Source: Wenzhouxiangella sp042310355 (GTDB taxonomy: Bacteria > Pseudomonadota > Gammaproteobacteria > Xanthomonadales > Wenzhouxiangellaceae). Taken from it: DNA of 64,000 nucleotides. The translations under genes were made by a program, and so were the position numbers. Positions 25,860 to 36,729 of the stretch are shown here, one piece after another. Within the stretch, counting starts at the first letter, position 1, and every line of letters begins with the position of its first letter. The stretch covers positions 372,001-436,000 of the forward strand of contig NZ_JBHJMR010000002.1 of NCBI RefSeq assembly GCF_042310355.1, in the 5' to 3' direction. The notes under the pieces are model-generated. The model was not told the origin of the DNA. It did no database searches and saw nothing but the letters and a program-made list of their open reading frames with translations.

Positions 25860-26087
25860 ATGACCCGCAAACTGAAACTCACGGCCATCGGCAACTCCAC
25901 CGGGGTGGTGTTGCCCAAAGAGTTGCTCGAGAAGTTGCGCGTTCAGCGTGGCGACGAAGTGATGGTGCTCGAGACGCCGGACGGCATTACGCTGACGGCG
26001 TTCGATCCGGAGTTTTCCCGCCAGATGGACGTGGCCGAGCGCGTCATGCGCCGTCGCCGAAATCTGCTCAAGAAGTTGGCGGAGTAG
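25860..26087 (+). CDS. AbrB/MazE-type (SpoVT-AbrB) antitoxin
   Basis: 75 aa. The N-terminal 48 residues are a swapped-hairpin AbrB DNA-binding domain (KLKLTAIGNSTGVVLPKELL...RGDEVMV). The C-terminal part is basic and helical and is expected to wrap the toxin. ATG 25860 is preceded by AGGAGG at 6-7 nt. It ends 3 nt before the doc start. As in other toxin-antitoxin pairs it should bind its own promoter. Confidence 0.88.
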   Translation: MTRKLKLTAIGNSTGVVLPKELLEKLRVQRGDEVMVLETPDGITLTAFDPEFSRQMDVAERVMRRRRNLLKKLAE

Positions 26088-26090
26088 GCC

Positions 26091-26516
26091 ATGAGTGACT
26101 GGATCTGGATCTCGGGAGAATTGGCCGAAGCGATTCACGAACGGCAGTTGTCCGAACACGGCGGGCCGTCGGGGCTGCGTGATCGCGGGATGTTCGAGTC
26201 GGCCCTGGCCCGGCCTCGGCAGTTGGCCGCCTATGGTGGCAGCGAAGTGGATGCGCCGGCGCTGGCGGCGGCCTATGCCTTCGGACTGGCCAGGAATCAT
26301 CCCTTTGTCGACGGCAACAAGCGAACAGCCGCGGTGCTCTGCGAAGTCTTTCTGGAGTTGAACGGATACCTTCTATTGGCCGAGGACGCCGACCTGTACC
26401 CGGTATTTCTGGGTCTGGCGGACGGCACGGTCGGTGAAGACGAACTGGCCGACTGGCTGAGGCGCAACAGCCGGCCCGAGCAGGTCAGCGAAGGCGCAGC
26501 CGATTACAGGGCTTGA
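26091..26516 (+). CDS. doc: Doc-type Fic toxin
   Basis: 141 aa, single Fic/Doc fold. The active-site loop HPFVDGNKR (70-78) is complete: H70, D74, and K77-R78 in the form typical of Doc, which phosphorylates EF-Tu rather than AMPylating. Doc is usually paired with Phd; here it follows an AbrB/MazE-type antitoxin, a known but less frequent pairing. The two genes are 3 nt apart and are certainly co-transcribed. Sits between the HNH gene and hsdR. Confidence 0.9.
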   Translation: MSDWIWISGELAEAIHERQLSEHGGPSGLRDRGMFESALARPRQLAAYGGSEVDAPALAAAYAFGLARNHPFVDGNKRTAAVLCEVFLELNGYLLLAEDADLYPVFLGLADGTVGEDELADWLRRNSRPEQVSEGAADYRA

Positions 26517-26590
26517 GGGTCGTCGTTCTTGTGCCCCGGGTTCTCGCCCGCTAGCATGGGCCTCGCCTACATGAGGAAAGGGGCGGGACG

Positions 26591-29500
26591 TTGGCCGATC
26601 CGCGCGAAGCGCAATTTCAGCAGGACATAGTCGATGCCATGGCCGCCGGCGGATGGCTGGTGGGCCGTTCGGAGGGGTATGACCGCGCCCGGGCCTTGTA
26701 TGCCGAGGACGTGGTCGGCTACTACCGAGAAGCGCATCCGGATCAGTGGGAGCGGTTCTGCAAGCGCAATGAGCGCGATCCCGAATCGGCGCTGCTCGAC
26801 AAGGTCGCGCGTGAGCTGGACAAGGCCGGCACGCTGAATGTGCTGCGTCACGGGTTCAAAGTGCCTGGCGCTCGCGTGAGCCTGTGCACCTTCAAGCCCG
26901 ACCACGGGATGAACGAGGACACCCTGGCGCGCTATCGCGCCAATCGCCTGCGCGTGGTGCCGGAGGTGTCGTATTCACCGCATGCACGGGCCGGTGAGTA
27001 CAATCCGCGCCTGGACATGGTGCTGTTCGTCAACGGCATTCCCACCGCCACGCTGGAATTGAAGAGCGAGTTCAAGCAGGCCCTGGAACGCGCCCAGCGT
27101 CAGTATCGCCGCGACCGCCCCGTGCGCGCCCCGAACAACCGCAAGCCCGAGCCGCTTTTGACCTTCAAGCGCGGCGCGCTCGTGCATTTTGCCGTCAGCC
27201 AGGCGCAGGTGGCCATGGCCACCAAACTGGCGGGCAACAACACGGTGTTCCTGCCCTTCGACCAGGGCACGCCCGACGGCGGTTCGGGCAATCCGCCGCC
27301 GGCGAGCGAAAACAACTATGCCACCGGTTATCTCTGGGACGAGGTCTTCGCCCCGGACAACTGGCTGAAGATTCTCGCGCGCTTCCTGCACCTGGAGGTC
27401 AAGTCCGAGCAGGACTTCCACGGCAAGTGGCACAAGAAGGAGACAATGATCTTTCCCCGCTATCACCAGTGGGACGTGGTCAACAAGCTCCTGGATGCCA
27501 CCCGCAATGATGGCCCGGGCAAGCGCTACCTGGTGCAGCACAGTGCGGGCTCGGGCAAGTCCAATTCGATTGCCTGGGCGGCGCATCAGCTCGCCGCGCT
27601 CTATAACGACGACGGCAGCAAGCGCTTCGACTCGGTGGTGGTGGTCACCGACCGCACCGTGCTCGACGATCAGTTGCAGGACACCATCTACCAATTCGAG
27701 CACGCTACCGGCGTGGTCCGTCCGATCAGCCGCGATACAGGCGGGCAGAGCAAGCGCGATCAACTGGCCGAAGCGCTCGAGGCGCGCACGCGGATTATTG
27801 TGGTGACCATCCAGACCTTTCCGGCGCTGTTCGAGGCGCTGGACCAGCATCCGGATCTGAAGGCCGGCACCTATGCCGTCATTGCCGACGAGGCCCATTC
27901 TTCCCAGACCGGGCAGGCGGCGGCCAAACTCAAGGCGCTGCTGGGCGTCGATCGGCCCGAGGGCGAGGACCTAAGCGCCGAGGAACTGCTCGACGCCGCC
28001 GTCGCCGCGCGCAAGCCCTCAGAGGAGATCAGCTACTACGCCTTCACCGCCACGCCCAAGGGCAAGACCCTGGAGCTGTTCGGCACCCGTCCGGATCCGG
28101 AGCGTCCGCCGGCCGAGGACAACAAGCCGGTGGCGTTCCACGTCTATTCCATGCGCCAGGCCATCGAGGAGGGTTTCATTCTCGATGTGCTGCACAACTA
28201 TGTGACCTACAAGACCGCCTTTCGCCTGGCCCATCCCGACGCCGACGAGAGGCAGGTCGACGCCCGCCGCGCCTCCACCCGCATCGCGCGCTGGGTGCGG
28301 CTGCATCCCTACAACATCGAGCAGAAGGTCGAGGTCATCGTCGAACACTTTCGCGAAAAGGTCTATCCGCTGCTCGACAAGCAGGCCAAGGCGATGGTCG
28401 TCACCGGCAGCCGTCAGGAAGCGGTGCGCTACCAGTTGGCCATGCGTGCCTACATCGAAGAGAAACGCTATCGAGAAGTGCATCCGCTGGTGGCGTTTTC
28501 CGGCTCGGTGGCTGCCGACGAGTACATTCCCGCGGAAGTCACCGAGACCAGTGGCGAACTGAATCCCGGGCTGAAGGGGCGCGACCATCGCGAGGCCTTC
28601 AATACCGGCGATTTCAACGTGATGATCGTCGCCAACAAGTTCCAGACCGGCTTCGACCAGCCGCGGCTGTGCGCGATGTACGTCGACCGCAAGCTGCAGG
28701 GCGTCGACTGCGTGCAGACGCTCTCGCGGCTCAATCGTCGCTTTCCGGGCAAGGAAGCGCCGTTCGTGCTCGATTTCGTCAACGACGCAGAGGACGTGCG
28801 CGCGTCCTTCGAGCCGTACTACAACACCGCCGAACTGACCGACGTGTCCGACCCCGACATCGTCTTTGACCTCCAGCGCAAGCTCGATGAGGCGCGGATC
28901 TACGAGTGGCACCAGGTCGAATCCTTCTTTTTTGCCTTTCACGACAAGAAGGTGGCGTCATCTTCGCTTTCGTATTACACCGCGCCGACGGTGGCGCGTT
29001 TCACAAAGCGCTACAACGACGTGCTGGCCGATCTGCGCCACTGGCAGGCCGAAAAGCGGCGTGCCGAGCAAAGCGGCGATCGCGACGGCCGCCAGCGCGC
29101 CGAGCACGAACTGGCCGAGGCAGGCGAACGGCGCGACGCGCTCGATATGTTCCGGCGCGACCTGCAGAGCTTCTACCGCACCTACGAGTTTCTCGCCCAG
29201 ATCGTCGACTACGACGACGACGAACTGGAAAAACTGTGCGTGTTCGCACGCCATCTGCACCCGCTGCTTCGCACCGAACGGCTCGACGACGAGGAACTCG
29301 ATCTATCCGAGCTCGACCTGACCCACTACCGGCTCAACAAGCAGAACGAACAGAGCATCCGGTTGGGAGAAGAGCAGGGCGAGTACGGTCTCGACCCGGT
29401 CTCGGAGGTCGGCACCGGCAAGCCGAAAGATCCGAAGAAGGAGCGCCTGGCCGAGATCATCGACCGGCTCAACGACCTGTTCGGAACCGAGGTCGACGAC

Positions 29501-29764
29501 CGTGACCAACTGCAGTTCGCCGACAACCTGGCCGACCGCATGAGCCGCGACGAGGGCGTGGTCGACCAGATCCGCAGCCACACCCCCGAGCAGGTGATGC
29601 ACGGCCGATTCCCGCGCCTGCTCGAACAGATCGTGCTCGACGCAATGTCCGACCACGAGGAACTGGCCACCAAGGCGCTCGAGACCGACGACAACCTTAG
29701 CGGCCTGGCCTGGGCGGTGCTGAGGTTGATGGCCGAGCGGGATCTCCAACGCCGGGTTTCTTGA
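26591..29764 (+). CDS. hsdR: Type I restriction enzyme R subunit
   Basis: 1057 aa. The N-terminal nuclease domain has D142...E156-L-K158 of the PD-(D/E)xK type. Then come the SF2 motor with Walker A GSGKS (320-324), DEAH (433-436) and FTATPKG, and a helical C-terminal region that docks on M2S. It translocates DNA and cleaves unmodified targets. It starts with TTG 26591 after GGGCGGGA. It lies 6 kb from hsdS, with foreign genes between, whereas hsdM-S-R are normally adjacent. The gene itself looks intact and host-like in composition. Its stop abuts the convergent methyltransferase stop without a gap. Confidence 0.92.
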   Translation: MADPREAQFQQDIVDAMAAGGWLVGRSEGYDRARALYAEDVVGYYREAHPDQWERFCKRNERDPESALLDKVARELDKAGTLNVLRHGFKVPGARVSLCTFKPDHGMNEDTLARYRANRLRVVPEVSYSPHARAGEYNPRLDMVLFVNGIPTATLELKSEFKQALERAQRQYRRDRPVRAPNNRKPEPLLTFKRGALVHFAVSQAQVAMATKLAGNNTVFLPFDQGTPDGGSGNPPPASENNYATGYLWDEVFAPDNWLKILARFLHLEVKSEQDFHGKWHKKETMIFPRYHQWDVVNKLLDATRNDGPGKRYLVQHSAGSGKSNSIAWAAHQLAALYNDDGSKRFDSVVVVTDRTVLDDQLQDTIYQFEHATGVVRPISRDTGGQSKRDQLAEALEARTRIIVVTIQTFPALFEALDQHPDLKAGTYAVIADEAHSSQTGQAAAKLKALLGVDRPEGEDLSAEELLDAAVAARKPSEEISYYAFTATPKGKTLELFGTRPDPERPPAEDNKPVAFHVYSMRQAIEEGFILDVLHNYVTYKTAFRLAHPDADERQVDARRASTRIARWVRLHPYNIEQKVEVIVEHFREKVYPLLDKQAKAMVVTGSRQEAVRYQLAMRAYIEEKRYREVHPLVAFSGSVAADEYIPAEVTETSGELNPGLKGRDHREAFNTGDFNVMIVANKFQTGFDQPRLCAMYVDRKLQGVDCVQTLSRLNRRFPGKEAPFVLDFVNDAEDVRASFEPYYNTAELTDVSDPDIVFDLQRKLDEARIYEWHQVESFFFAFHDKKVASSSLSYYTAPTVARFTKRYNDVLADLRHWQAEKRRAEQSGDRDGRQRAEHELAEAGERRDALDMFRRDLQSFYRTYEFLAQIVDYDDDELEKLCVFARHLHPLLRTERLDDEELDLSELDLTHYRLNKQNEQSIRLGEEQGEYGLDPVSEVGTGKPKDPKKERLAEIIDRLNDLFGTEVDDRDQLQFADNLADRMSRDEGVVDQIRSHTPEQVMHGRFPRLLEQIVLDAMSDHEELATKALETDDNLSGLAWAVLRLMAERDLQRRVS

Positions 29765-30438
29765 TCAATCTTTTCTGCTGACCGGGGAGCAAGTGTAGAT
29801 GTTGACCTGTTTATCGACGTAGTCCCCGGCGTTGCTCGTGCCTGATTCGCGATAACGTTCGACTTCGAGCACGTCGAATCCAGCCGCCACCAGAACTTCG
29901 CGGGCTTCGAGCTCGCTGTAGAGACGAAATCCGTGGCTGGTGAACGGGAGTTCTTCCATGAAAGACCGTTCACCGATGGCCAGGCACAGCCGGGCATCGG
30001 GTCGCATGACGCGCCGGATCTCGCGCAGGTGCTCGAGCGGTTCTTCCCAGAAGTAGGACACGTGTACGCCGAGGATGCGATCGAAAGACGCCGGCTCGAA
30101 GGGCAGGGCCTGGGTGCTGCCTTGCTCGAAGCGCATGCGACCGGCGGCCACTTCCCGACGATGGTGGATCCGCGCCTGTGTGACCATCGCCGCCGACCAG
30201 TCCAGGCCGGTGTAGCGCACACCCTCGGCACCGGCGGTGATCTCGTTGGCAAATGCTGCGTTACCCGGGCCGATTTCCAGCACTTCCTGACCGGGCGCAA
30301 TATCCAGGCAAGCGATGCATTGCCGGTTCAGGCCGGCATTGACGCGGTTCATCTGCAGTCCGACCTCGACGGCCAGGTCGCCCTCGGGCCGCCGCAATAG
30401 TGCGGCGACTTCCCGGGGAGATGGCGCGGATTCGTCGT

Positions 30439-30442
<4 letters not shown>
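29765..30442 (-). CDS. Class I SAM-dependent methyltransferase
   Basis: 225 aa. Motif I VLEIGPGNAAFA, the acidic GLDWS loop and a later FDRILGVHV motif IV place it among UbiE-like small-molecule methyltransferases. The substrate is unknown. The start codon is TTG at 30442 and overlaps the copA stop in TTGA, so it is translated from the copper-ATPase mRNA. That link suggests a role in metal tolerance, for example metalloid methylation, although the Cys pattern of ArsM is absent; this is inference. Confidence 0.85.
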
Positions 30443-32760
<2,318 letters not shown>

Positions 32761-32811
32761 CGCAGATCTCGCGGAGTGAATTGAAATTGAAAGGGGACAG
32801 GGGAGAGCGCT

Positions 32812-33090
32812 TCAGCGCCCGTAGCGGGTCAGCACATCGACCAGCTCGTCGATGCGCTCGTTGGGCTTGTCGGTGTGACCGCGCGCCAGCTCGTCCTGGA
32901 TGCAGTGCTGGACATGCGTTCGCAAAACACCGTCCTCCACAGCACGCAAGGCCGACCGGGCCGCCCGAAGCTGGGTGAGGATATCGATGCAGTAGCGCTC
33001 CTCGTTGATCATCTTCACGACACCGTCAAGTTGCCCGCGCGCCCGGTTCAGGCGCCTTAGCTGATCGTGGTGAGAGGGGTGTCGAGCCAT
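32812..33090 (-). CDS. csoR: CsoR-family copper-sensing repressor
   Basis: 92 aa, all-helical DUF156 fold. The Cu(I) ligands of CsoR are present: C34, H59 and C63 (H-x3-C), which separates it from RcnR/FrmR relatives. Cu binding releases it from DNA and turns on copA. Start is placed at ATG 33090; ATGs at 33099 and 33102 are also possible and closer to an AGGGG, but are inside or next to the operator. Co-oriented with copA. Confidence 0.88.
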   Translation of the reverse strand: MARHPSHHDQLRRLNRARGQLDGVVKMINEERYCIDILTQLRAARSALRAVEDGVLRTHVQHCIQDELARGHTDKPNERIDELVDVLTRYGR

Positions 33091-33100
33091 GGACACCATC

Positions 33101-33117
33101 ATACCCCTGGGGGGTAT
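33101..33117 (-). promoter_or_regulatory. CsoR operator
   Basis: ATACCCC-TGG-GGGGTAT, perfect 7-bp inverted repeat of the TACCCC...GGGGTA type recognised by CsoR proteins. It covers the region just upstream of csoR and is preceded (minus strand) by TTATATA, a likely -10. The adjoining 33121-33200 is unusually AT-rich and probably holds the divergent promoter of the next gene. Confidence 0.75.
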
Positions 33118-33314
33118 ATAACGCAAATCGAAACTACTGGAAGTTTAAGTTATGTCTTTATGTTCATATAGTTATGATATACACCTAATTCCTTTTCTTG
33201 TTCGTTTCACGGCCTGGGTCGGGGTATCCAGCCCTTTTCGGCACAACGACGCGAAGGCCGCCGTTCAGGTTGTAGACTGGATGACTCCCTACAAGAATTC
33301 CCCCGGAGCACCTC

Positions 33315-34292
33315 ATGCGAATAGCCACCGTCGTCGTCCTGCTCTTCGTCAGCGGCCTGTCTCGTGCCGGCGATTACCCGCACCAGCTGCAGTCTTTCGA
33401 CTTCGACAGTCAGCGTCAGGAGCTGTCGATGGCCTACATGGATGTCATGCCCGAGACACAACCGCGCAGCACCTTCGTGCTGTTGCACGGCAAGAACTTC
33501 AACGGGGCCTACTGGCATCAGACCATCGATTTTCTGGTCGGGCGCGGCTTTCGCGTCGTGGTTCCGGACCAGGTCGGTTTCGGTCGCTCGTCCATGCCGG
33601 CGCACTACCAGTTCACCTTCGACCAGCTCGCCGCCAACACCCGTGCGCTGCTGGATCATCTGGACGTTGCCTCGGCGCGGGTGATCGGCCATTCCATGGG
33701 CGGCATGCTGGCCACGCGATTTGCCCTGCAGTATCCCGAATTCGTCGATCAACTCCTGTTGCTCAATCCAATCGGCCTGGAGGACTGGCGTGCGATGGGC
33801 GTGCCCTATGTGCCGATCGAGCGCATCTACCAGGCCGAACTTCAGAAGGACTTCGAATCGATCAAGGCATACCAGCGGAGCAGCTATTACGACGGGGAGT
33901 GGAAAGAGCGCTACGAGCCCTGGGCGCGCATGCTGGCCGAGGCTTATGAAGGTGAGGGCGGCGAGCGCTTCGCGTGGAACATGGCACTGACCTCGGACAT
34001 GGTGCTATCGCAGCCGGTGGTCTACGAATTCGACCGACTTGCGGTTCCCACCGTGCTGATGATCGGCCTGCGCGATCGCACTGCCATCGGACGCGGCCTG
34101 GTCGACGACGAGCTCGCCCAACGGATGGGAGATTATCCGGCCCTGACCGACAAGGTGGCCGGAATGATTCCCGAGGTCGAGGTCCTGCGCTTCGAAGGCA
34201 TCGGGCACCTGCCCCATATCGAGGCGCCGGCGCGGTATCTCGAAGCCCTGGAGGGGGTCATCCAGGAATCAATGCCTCAAGGCACGCCCTGA
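33315..34292 (+). CDS. Exported alpha/beta hydrolase
   Basis: 325 aa. A cleavable signal peptide (residues 1-18, SRA|GD) leads into an alpha/beta hydrolase fold with the oxyanion HG (58-59), nucleophile elbow GHS127MGG and a catalytic His in GIGHLPHIE near the C-terminus; an Asp in LRDRTAIG is a candidate acid. No lid motif allows a substrate call (ester or lactone likely). ATG follows GGAG. The last 16 bases overlap the convergent metalloprotease gene. Confidence 0.87.
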   Translation: MRIATVVVLLFVSGLSRAGDYPHQLQSFDFDSQRQELSMAYMDVMPETQPRSTFVLLHGKNFNGAYWHQTIDFLVGRGFRVVVPDQVGFGRSSMPAHYQFTFDQLAANTRALLDHLDVASARVIGHSMGGMLATRFALQYPEFVDQLLLLNPIGLEDWRAMGVPYVPIERIYQAELQKDFESIKAYQRSSYYDGEWKERYEPWARMLAEAYEGEGGERFAWNMALTSDMVLSQPVVYEFDRLAVPTVLMIGLRDRTAIGRGLVDDELAQRMGDYPALTDKVAGMIPEVEVLRFEGIGHLPHIEAPARYLEALEGVIQESMPQGTP

Positions 34293-35752
34293 AGGAACAG
34301 CTCCTCGAAGCGGTCGCTGAAGATCAGCCCTTCGCCAACGGGTGTGTCCAGACAGCCGGGGAAAGCGGCCGCCCGGTTGACGACATGGTCGATCATCCGG
34401 CTCGGTACCCTTTCGGGCTGCTCACCGTAGGGATGATTCTGGCCCAGACTCCAGGCGATGTTGCCTAGCCCACCGACGCGCGTATGGCAGTAACTCATCA
34501 CGGTGCCCGCGCCGGTTCCCGGTGATTGCCCGTCCGGCAGGGTTGGCGTGCCGCAAAAGCAATCATCCTGGCCGCATTCGACGTTGCTGCATTCGTCGAC
34601 TTGCTCGGAACTGCCGCCGATACCGGCGTAGCAGTGTGTGTGCGGGGAATTGAAGTTGTGGCCAAGCTCGTGCGCGAGGATATAGGTGTCGAAGACGATA
34701 TCCGGGTTGTCGATATCGAAATTGCCGGAAATCGAGCCCGATACACCGTAGGCGCCGCCGTAGTTGTCGGACTGCGGCGACAGGCTGGAGCAGGAGCCGC
34801 CATGGCTGTAGTTGAACGAGCCGCTGCACAATACACCGACCCAGGCGATCCCGCCTTCGAGACTGCGGCCGCTCAAAAAATGCGCCGTGGTGCGCTCGAC
34901 GGCCTCGTTGTTGTCGTTCCAGTAGCGCCCGAACTCGAGCATCTGGCAGAGCGCGCCCGACTGCGTCCAGGGATCCGGGCTGGACCAGAGCGACAGGTGG
35001 CCGATCGCGACGGCGGTATCGGTCTCGTCCTGGTAGCGCAGCGAGGTGTAGGCGACCAGATCGCCCGCATACTCCGCCGCCGCCCCGGTATCGCCTCCGA
35101 ACAGCTGCAGGTACTCGGCGTCGGTCTCGAGCGCCAGGTTGACCCAGTATCCTGGGTCGCCGCCGCCCAGTCCCGGCTGAGCCGTCGCCGCGCGTCGCAG
35201 CGCATCCGCTCCGAGCCTCAGGGCGGGTTGGGGTGCCGCGGAATGGAAATCGATGGGCGCATGGGAATTGCCGCATTCGAACCGGCGGTCGGGCTGGATC
35301 GCTTGCTTGTCGATACTGTGGCCGGTGAGCGCCCGTTCCAGCCCCGCTTCATCGGGCGCTTCCCGGGTCAGGAAGTGGATCTTCGAGTCCCGGGAGAACA
35401 CCAGCCCGCGAAGCCCCGAACCCGCGTGCAGGGAAACAAGCGCCCGGGATCCGGGCCACTCGAGAATCCTGCCCTGAAACCAGCGACTATTCGGTGGGGG
35501 CTCGCTGCGCGTTGTCCCGTCCGCCTGGTGGATGACCACAAGGGCGCCGGGCTTGAAAACTGACATTGGCTTCAGGTCAAGGGACAGTGCGTCCGGGCTT
35601 GAGTCAAGCCGCAGTCCCTCGATGGTCAGGGTCGAATCCGCCGTCAAGCCCTGCAGCGCGGAAATGATGTCGTCTTCGGCACCGATGCGACGTTCCTCGG
35701 CGGGGCAGGAGACGGATACACCCAGTGCGATAAGAACCAGAAGAATGCGCAT
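34277..35752 (-). CDS. Secreted zinc metalloprotease (reprolysin/M12-like)
   Basis: 491 aa. A short signal peptide ends near SCPAEE. The zinc site HELGHNFNSPH (H361, E362, H365, H371) is of the extended metzincin type, and GTGAGTVMSYCH provides the Met-turn. About 360 residues precede the site, enough for a pro-domain; several Cys pairs follow it. The C-terminus has GLIFSDRFE, a motif also seen at the ends of exported proteins in related bacteria and possibly a sorting tag. ATG 35752 is chosen because it starts the signal sequence. Converges with the hydrolase gene with a 16-bp overlap. Confidence 0.85.
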   Translation of the reverse strand: MRILLVLIALGVSVSCPAEERRIGAEDDIISALQGLTADSTLTIEGLRLDSSPDALSLDLKPMSVFKPGALVVIHQADGTTRSEPPPNSRWFQGRILEWPGSRALVSLHAGSGLRGLVFSRDSKIHFLTREAPDEAGLERALTGHSIDKQAIQPDRRFECGNSHAPIDFHSAAPQPALRLGADALRRAATAQPGLGGGDPGYWVNLALETDAEYLQLFGGDTGAAAEYAGDLVAYTSLRYQDETDTAVAIGHLSLWSSPDPWTQSGALCQMLEFGRYWNDNNEAVERTTAHFLSGRSLEGGIAWVGVLCSGSFNYSHGGSCSSLSPQSDNYGGAYGVSGSISGNFDIDNPDIVFDTYILAHELGHNFNSPHTHCYAGIGGSSEQVDECSNVECGQDDCFCGTPTLPDGQSPGTGAGTVMSYCHTRVGGLGNIAWSLGQNHPYGEQPERVPSRMIDHVVNRAAAFPGCLDTPVGEGLIFSDRFEELFLQGVP

Positions 35753-35831
35753 GGGCCGGGTTCCTCGGAGCAGCGTTGCGGATCTCGAGTTTAAACCGGA
35801 TTGCATCCAAACCGAAATGCGGGCTGTCGTC

Positions 35832-36605
35832 TCAACCCACGAATGCCCGCTCGAAAACGTAGTCTCCCGCTCGTCCGATCGATGGACTGACCTCGAATCC
35901 GCGCCGGTCGAGCAACTCGCGAAAGTCCTTCAGCATGGCCGGGCTGCCGCACAGCATGACCCGGTCGTACTTCGGGTCGATGGGCGGCAGGTCCAGGTCG
36001 CGGGCGAGCTGGCCGGAGTCGAACAGATGGGTGAGCCGACCGTTGTGCACGAAGGGCTCACGGGTCACGGCCGGATAGTAGAGCAGGTGACCCTTGATCA
36101 GGTCGCCGAGCAACTCGTGGCGCGGCAGTTCCTCGCTGATCGTCGCGCGATAGGCGAGGTCGTCGACCTGTCGAACCCCGTGTGCGACGATCACGGTATC
36201 GAAGCGCTCGTACGTTTCCGGGTCCTTGATGATCGAAAGAAAAGGCGCCAGCCCGGTGCCGGTTCCGAGCAGGTACAGGCGTTTGCCCGGGTGCAGGTCG
36301 CTGATCAGCAGGGTTCCGGTCGGCTTTTTCGACAGCAGGATCTCGTCGCCGACCTGCAGGTTCTGCAACCGGGAGGTGAGCGGCCCGTCGGGCACCTTGA
36401 TCGAGAAGAACTCCAACTCCTCTTCCCATGAGGCGCTGGCGAAGGAGTAGGCGCGCATCAGGGGCTTCCCGTCGACGAGCAGGCCGATCATGATGAACTG
36501 ACCGCTGTCGAATCGCAGGCCCGGATCGCGGGTGGTGCGAAAGCTGAACAGGCCTTCGTTCCAGTGGCGTACGCTGACGACGCGTTCTCGGCGAAACTTG
36601 TCCAT
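35832..36605 (-). CDS. fpr: Ferredoxin/flavodoxin-NADP+ reductase
   Basis: 257 aa, close to the usual length. FAD-binding RAYSFAS, NADP-binding GTGTGLAPFLS and the C-terminal YVFERAFVG aromatic end are all typical of bacterial subclass Fpr. It reduces ferredoxin or flavodoxin with NADPH and helps in oxidative-stress repair. It lies alone; no SoxR-type site was recognised upstream. ATG 36605. Confidence 0.92.
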   Translation of the reverse strand: MDKFRRERVVSVRHWNEGLFSFRTTRDPGLRFDSGQFIMIGLLVDGKPLMRAYSFASASWEEELEFFSIKVPDGPLTSRLQNLQVGDEILLSKKPTGTLLISDLHPGKRLYLLGTGTGLAPFLSIIKDPETYERFDTVIVAHGVRQVDDLAYRATISEELPRHELLGDLIKGHLLYYPAVTREPFVHNGRLTHLFDSGQLARDLDLPPIDPKYDRVMLCGSPAMLKDFRELLDRRGFEVSPSIGRAGDYVFERAFVG

Positions 36606-36682
36606 TGACCAGTGCTTCGGGTGGGGCGAAGCGCTGCATCCTACCGCAGCAATACGGCGGATTATTGTTCCAGGTCAAACAA

Positions 36683-36719
36683 TGCATCGACGGCGGAAAA
36701 AGTCGCCGCCGTCGATGCA
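36683..36719 (-). terminator. Hairpin downstream of rhlE
   Basis: A perfect 14-bp stem (36683-36696 with 36706-36719) around the loop AAAAAGTCG begins 11 nt after the rhlE stop codon. On the rhlE strand the 3' tail is only weakly T-rich (ATTGTTTG), so this may be a terminator or a 3' stabilising hairpin. Confidence 0.6.
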
Positions 36720-36729
36720 AATACCTCCG

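Noticed and set aside
33152..33949. 265-codon frame overlapping the alpha/beta hydrolase gene
   Set aside because: Different frame from the hydrolase, which has a signal peptide and full catalytic motifs; the other translation has none.
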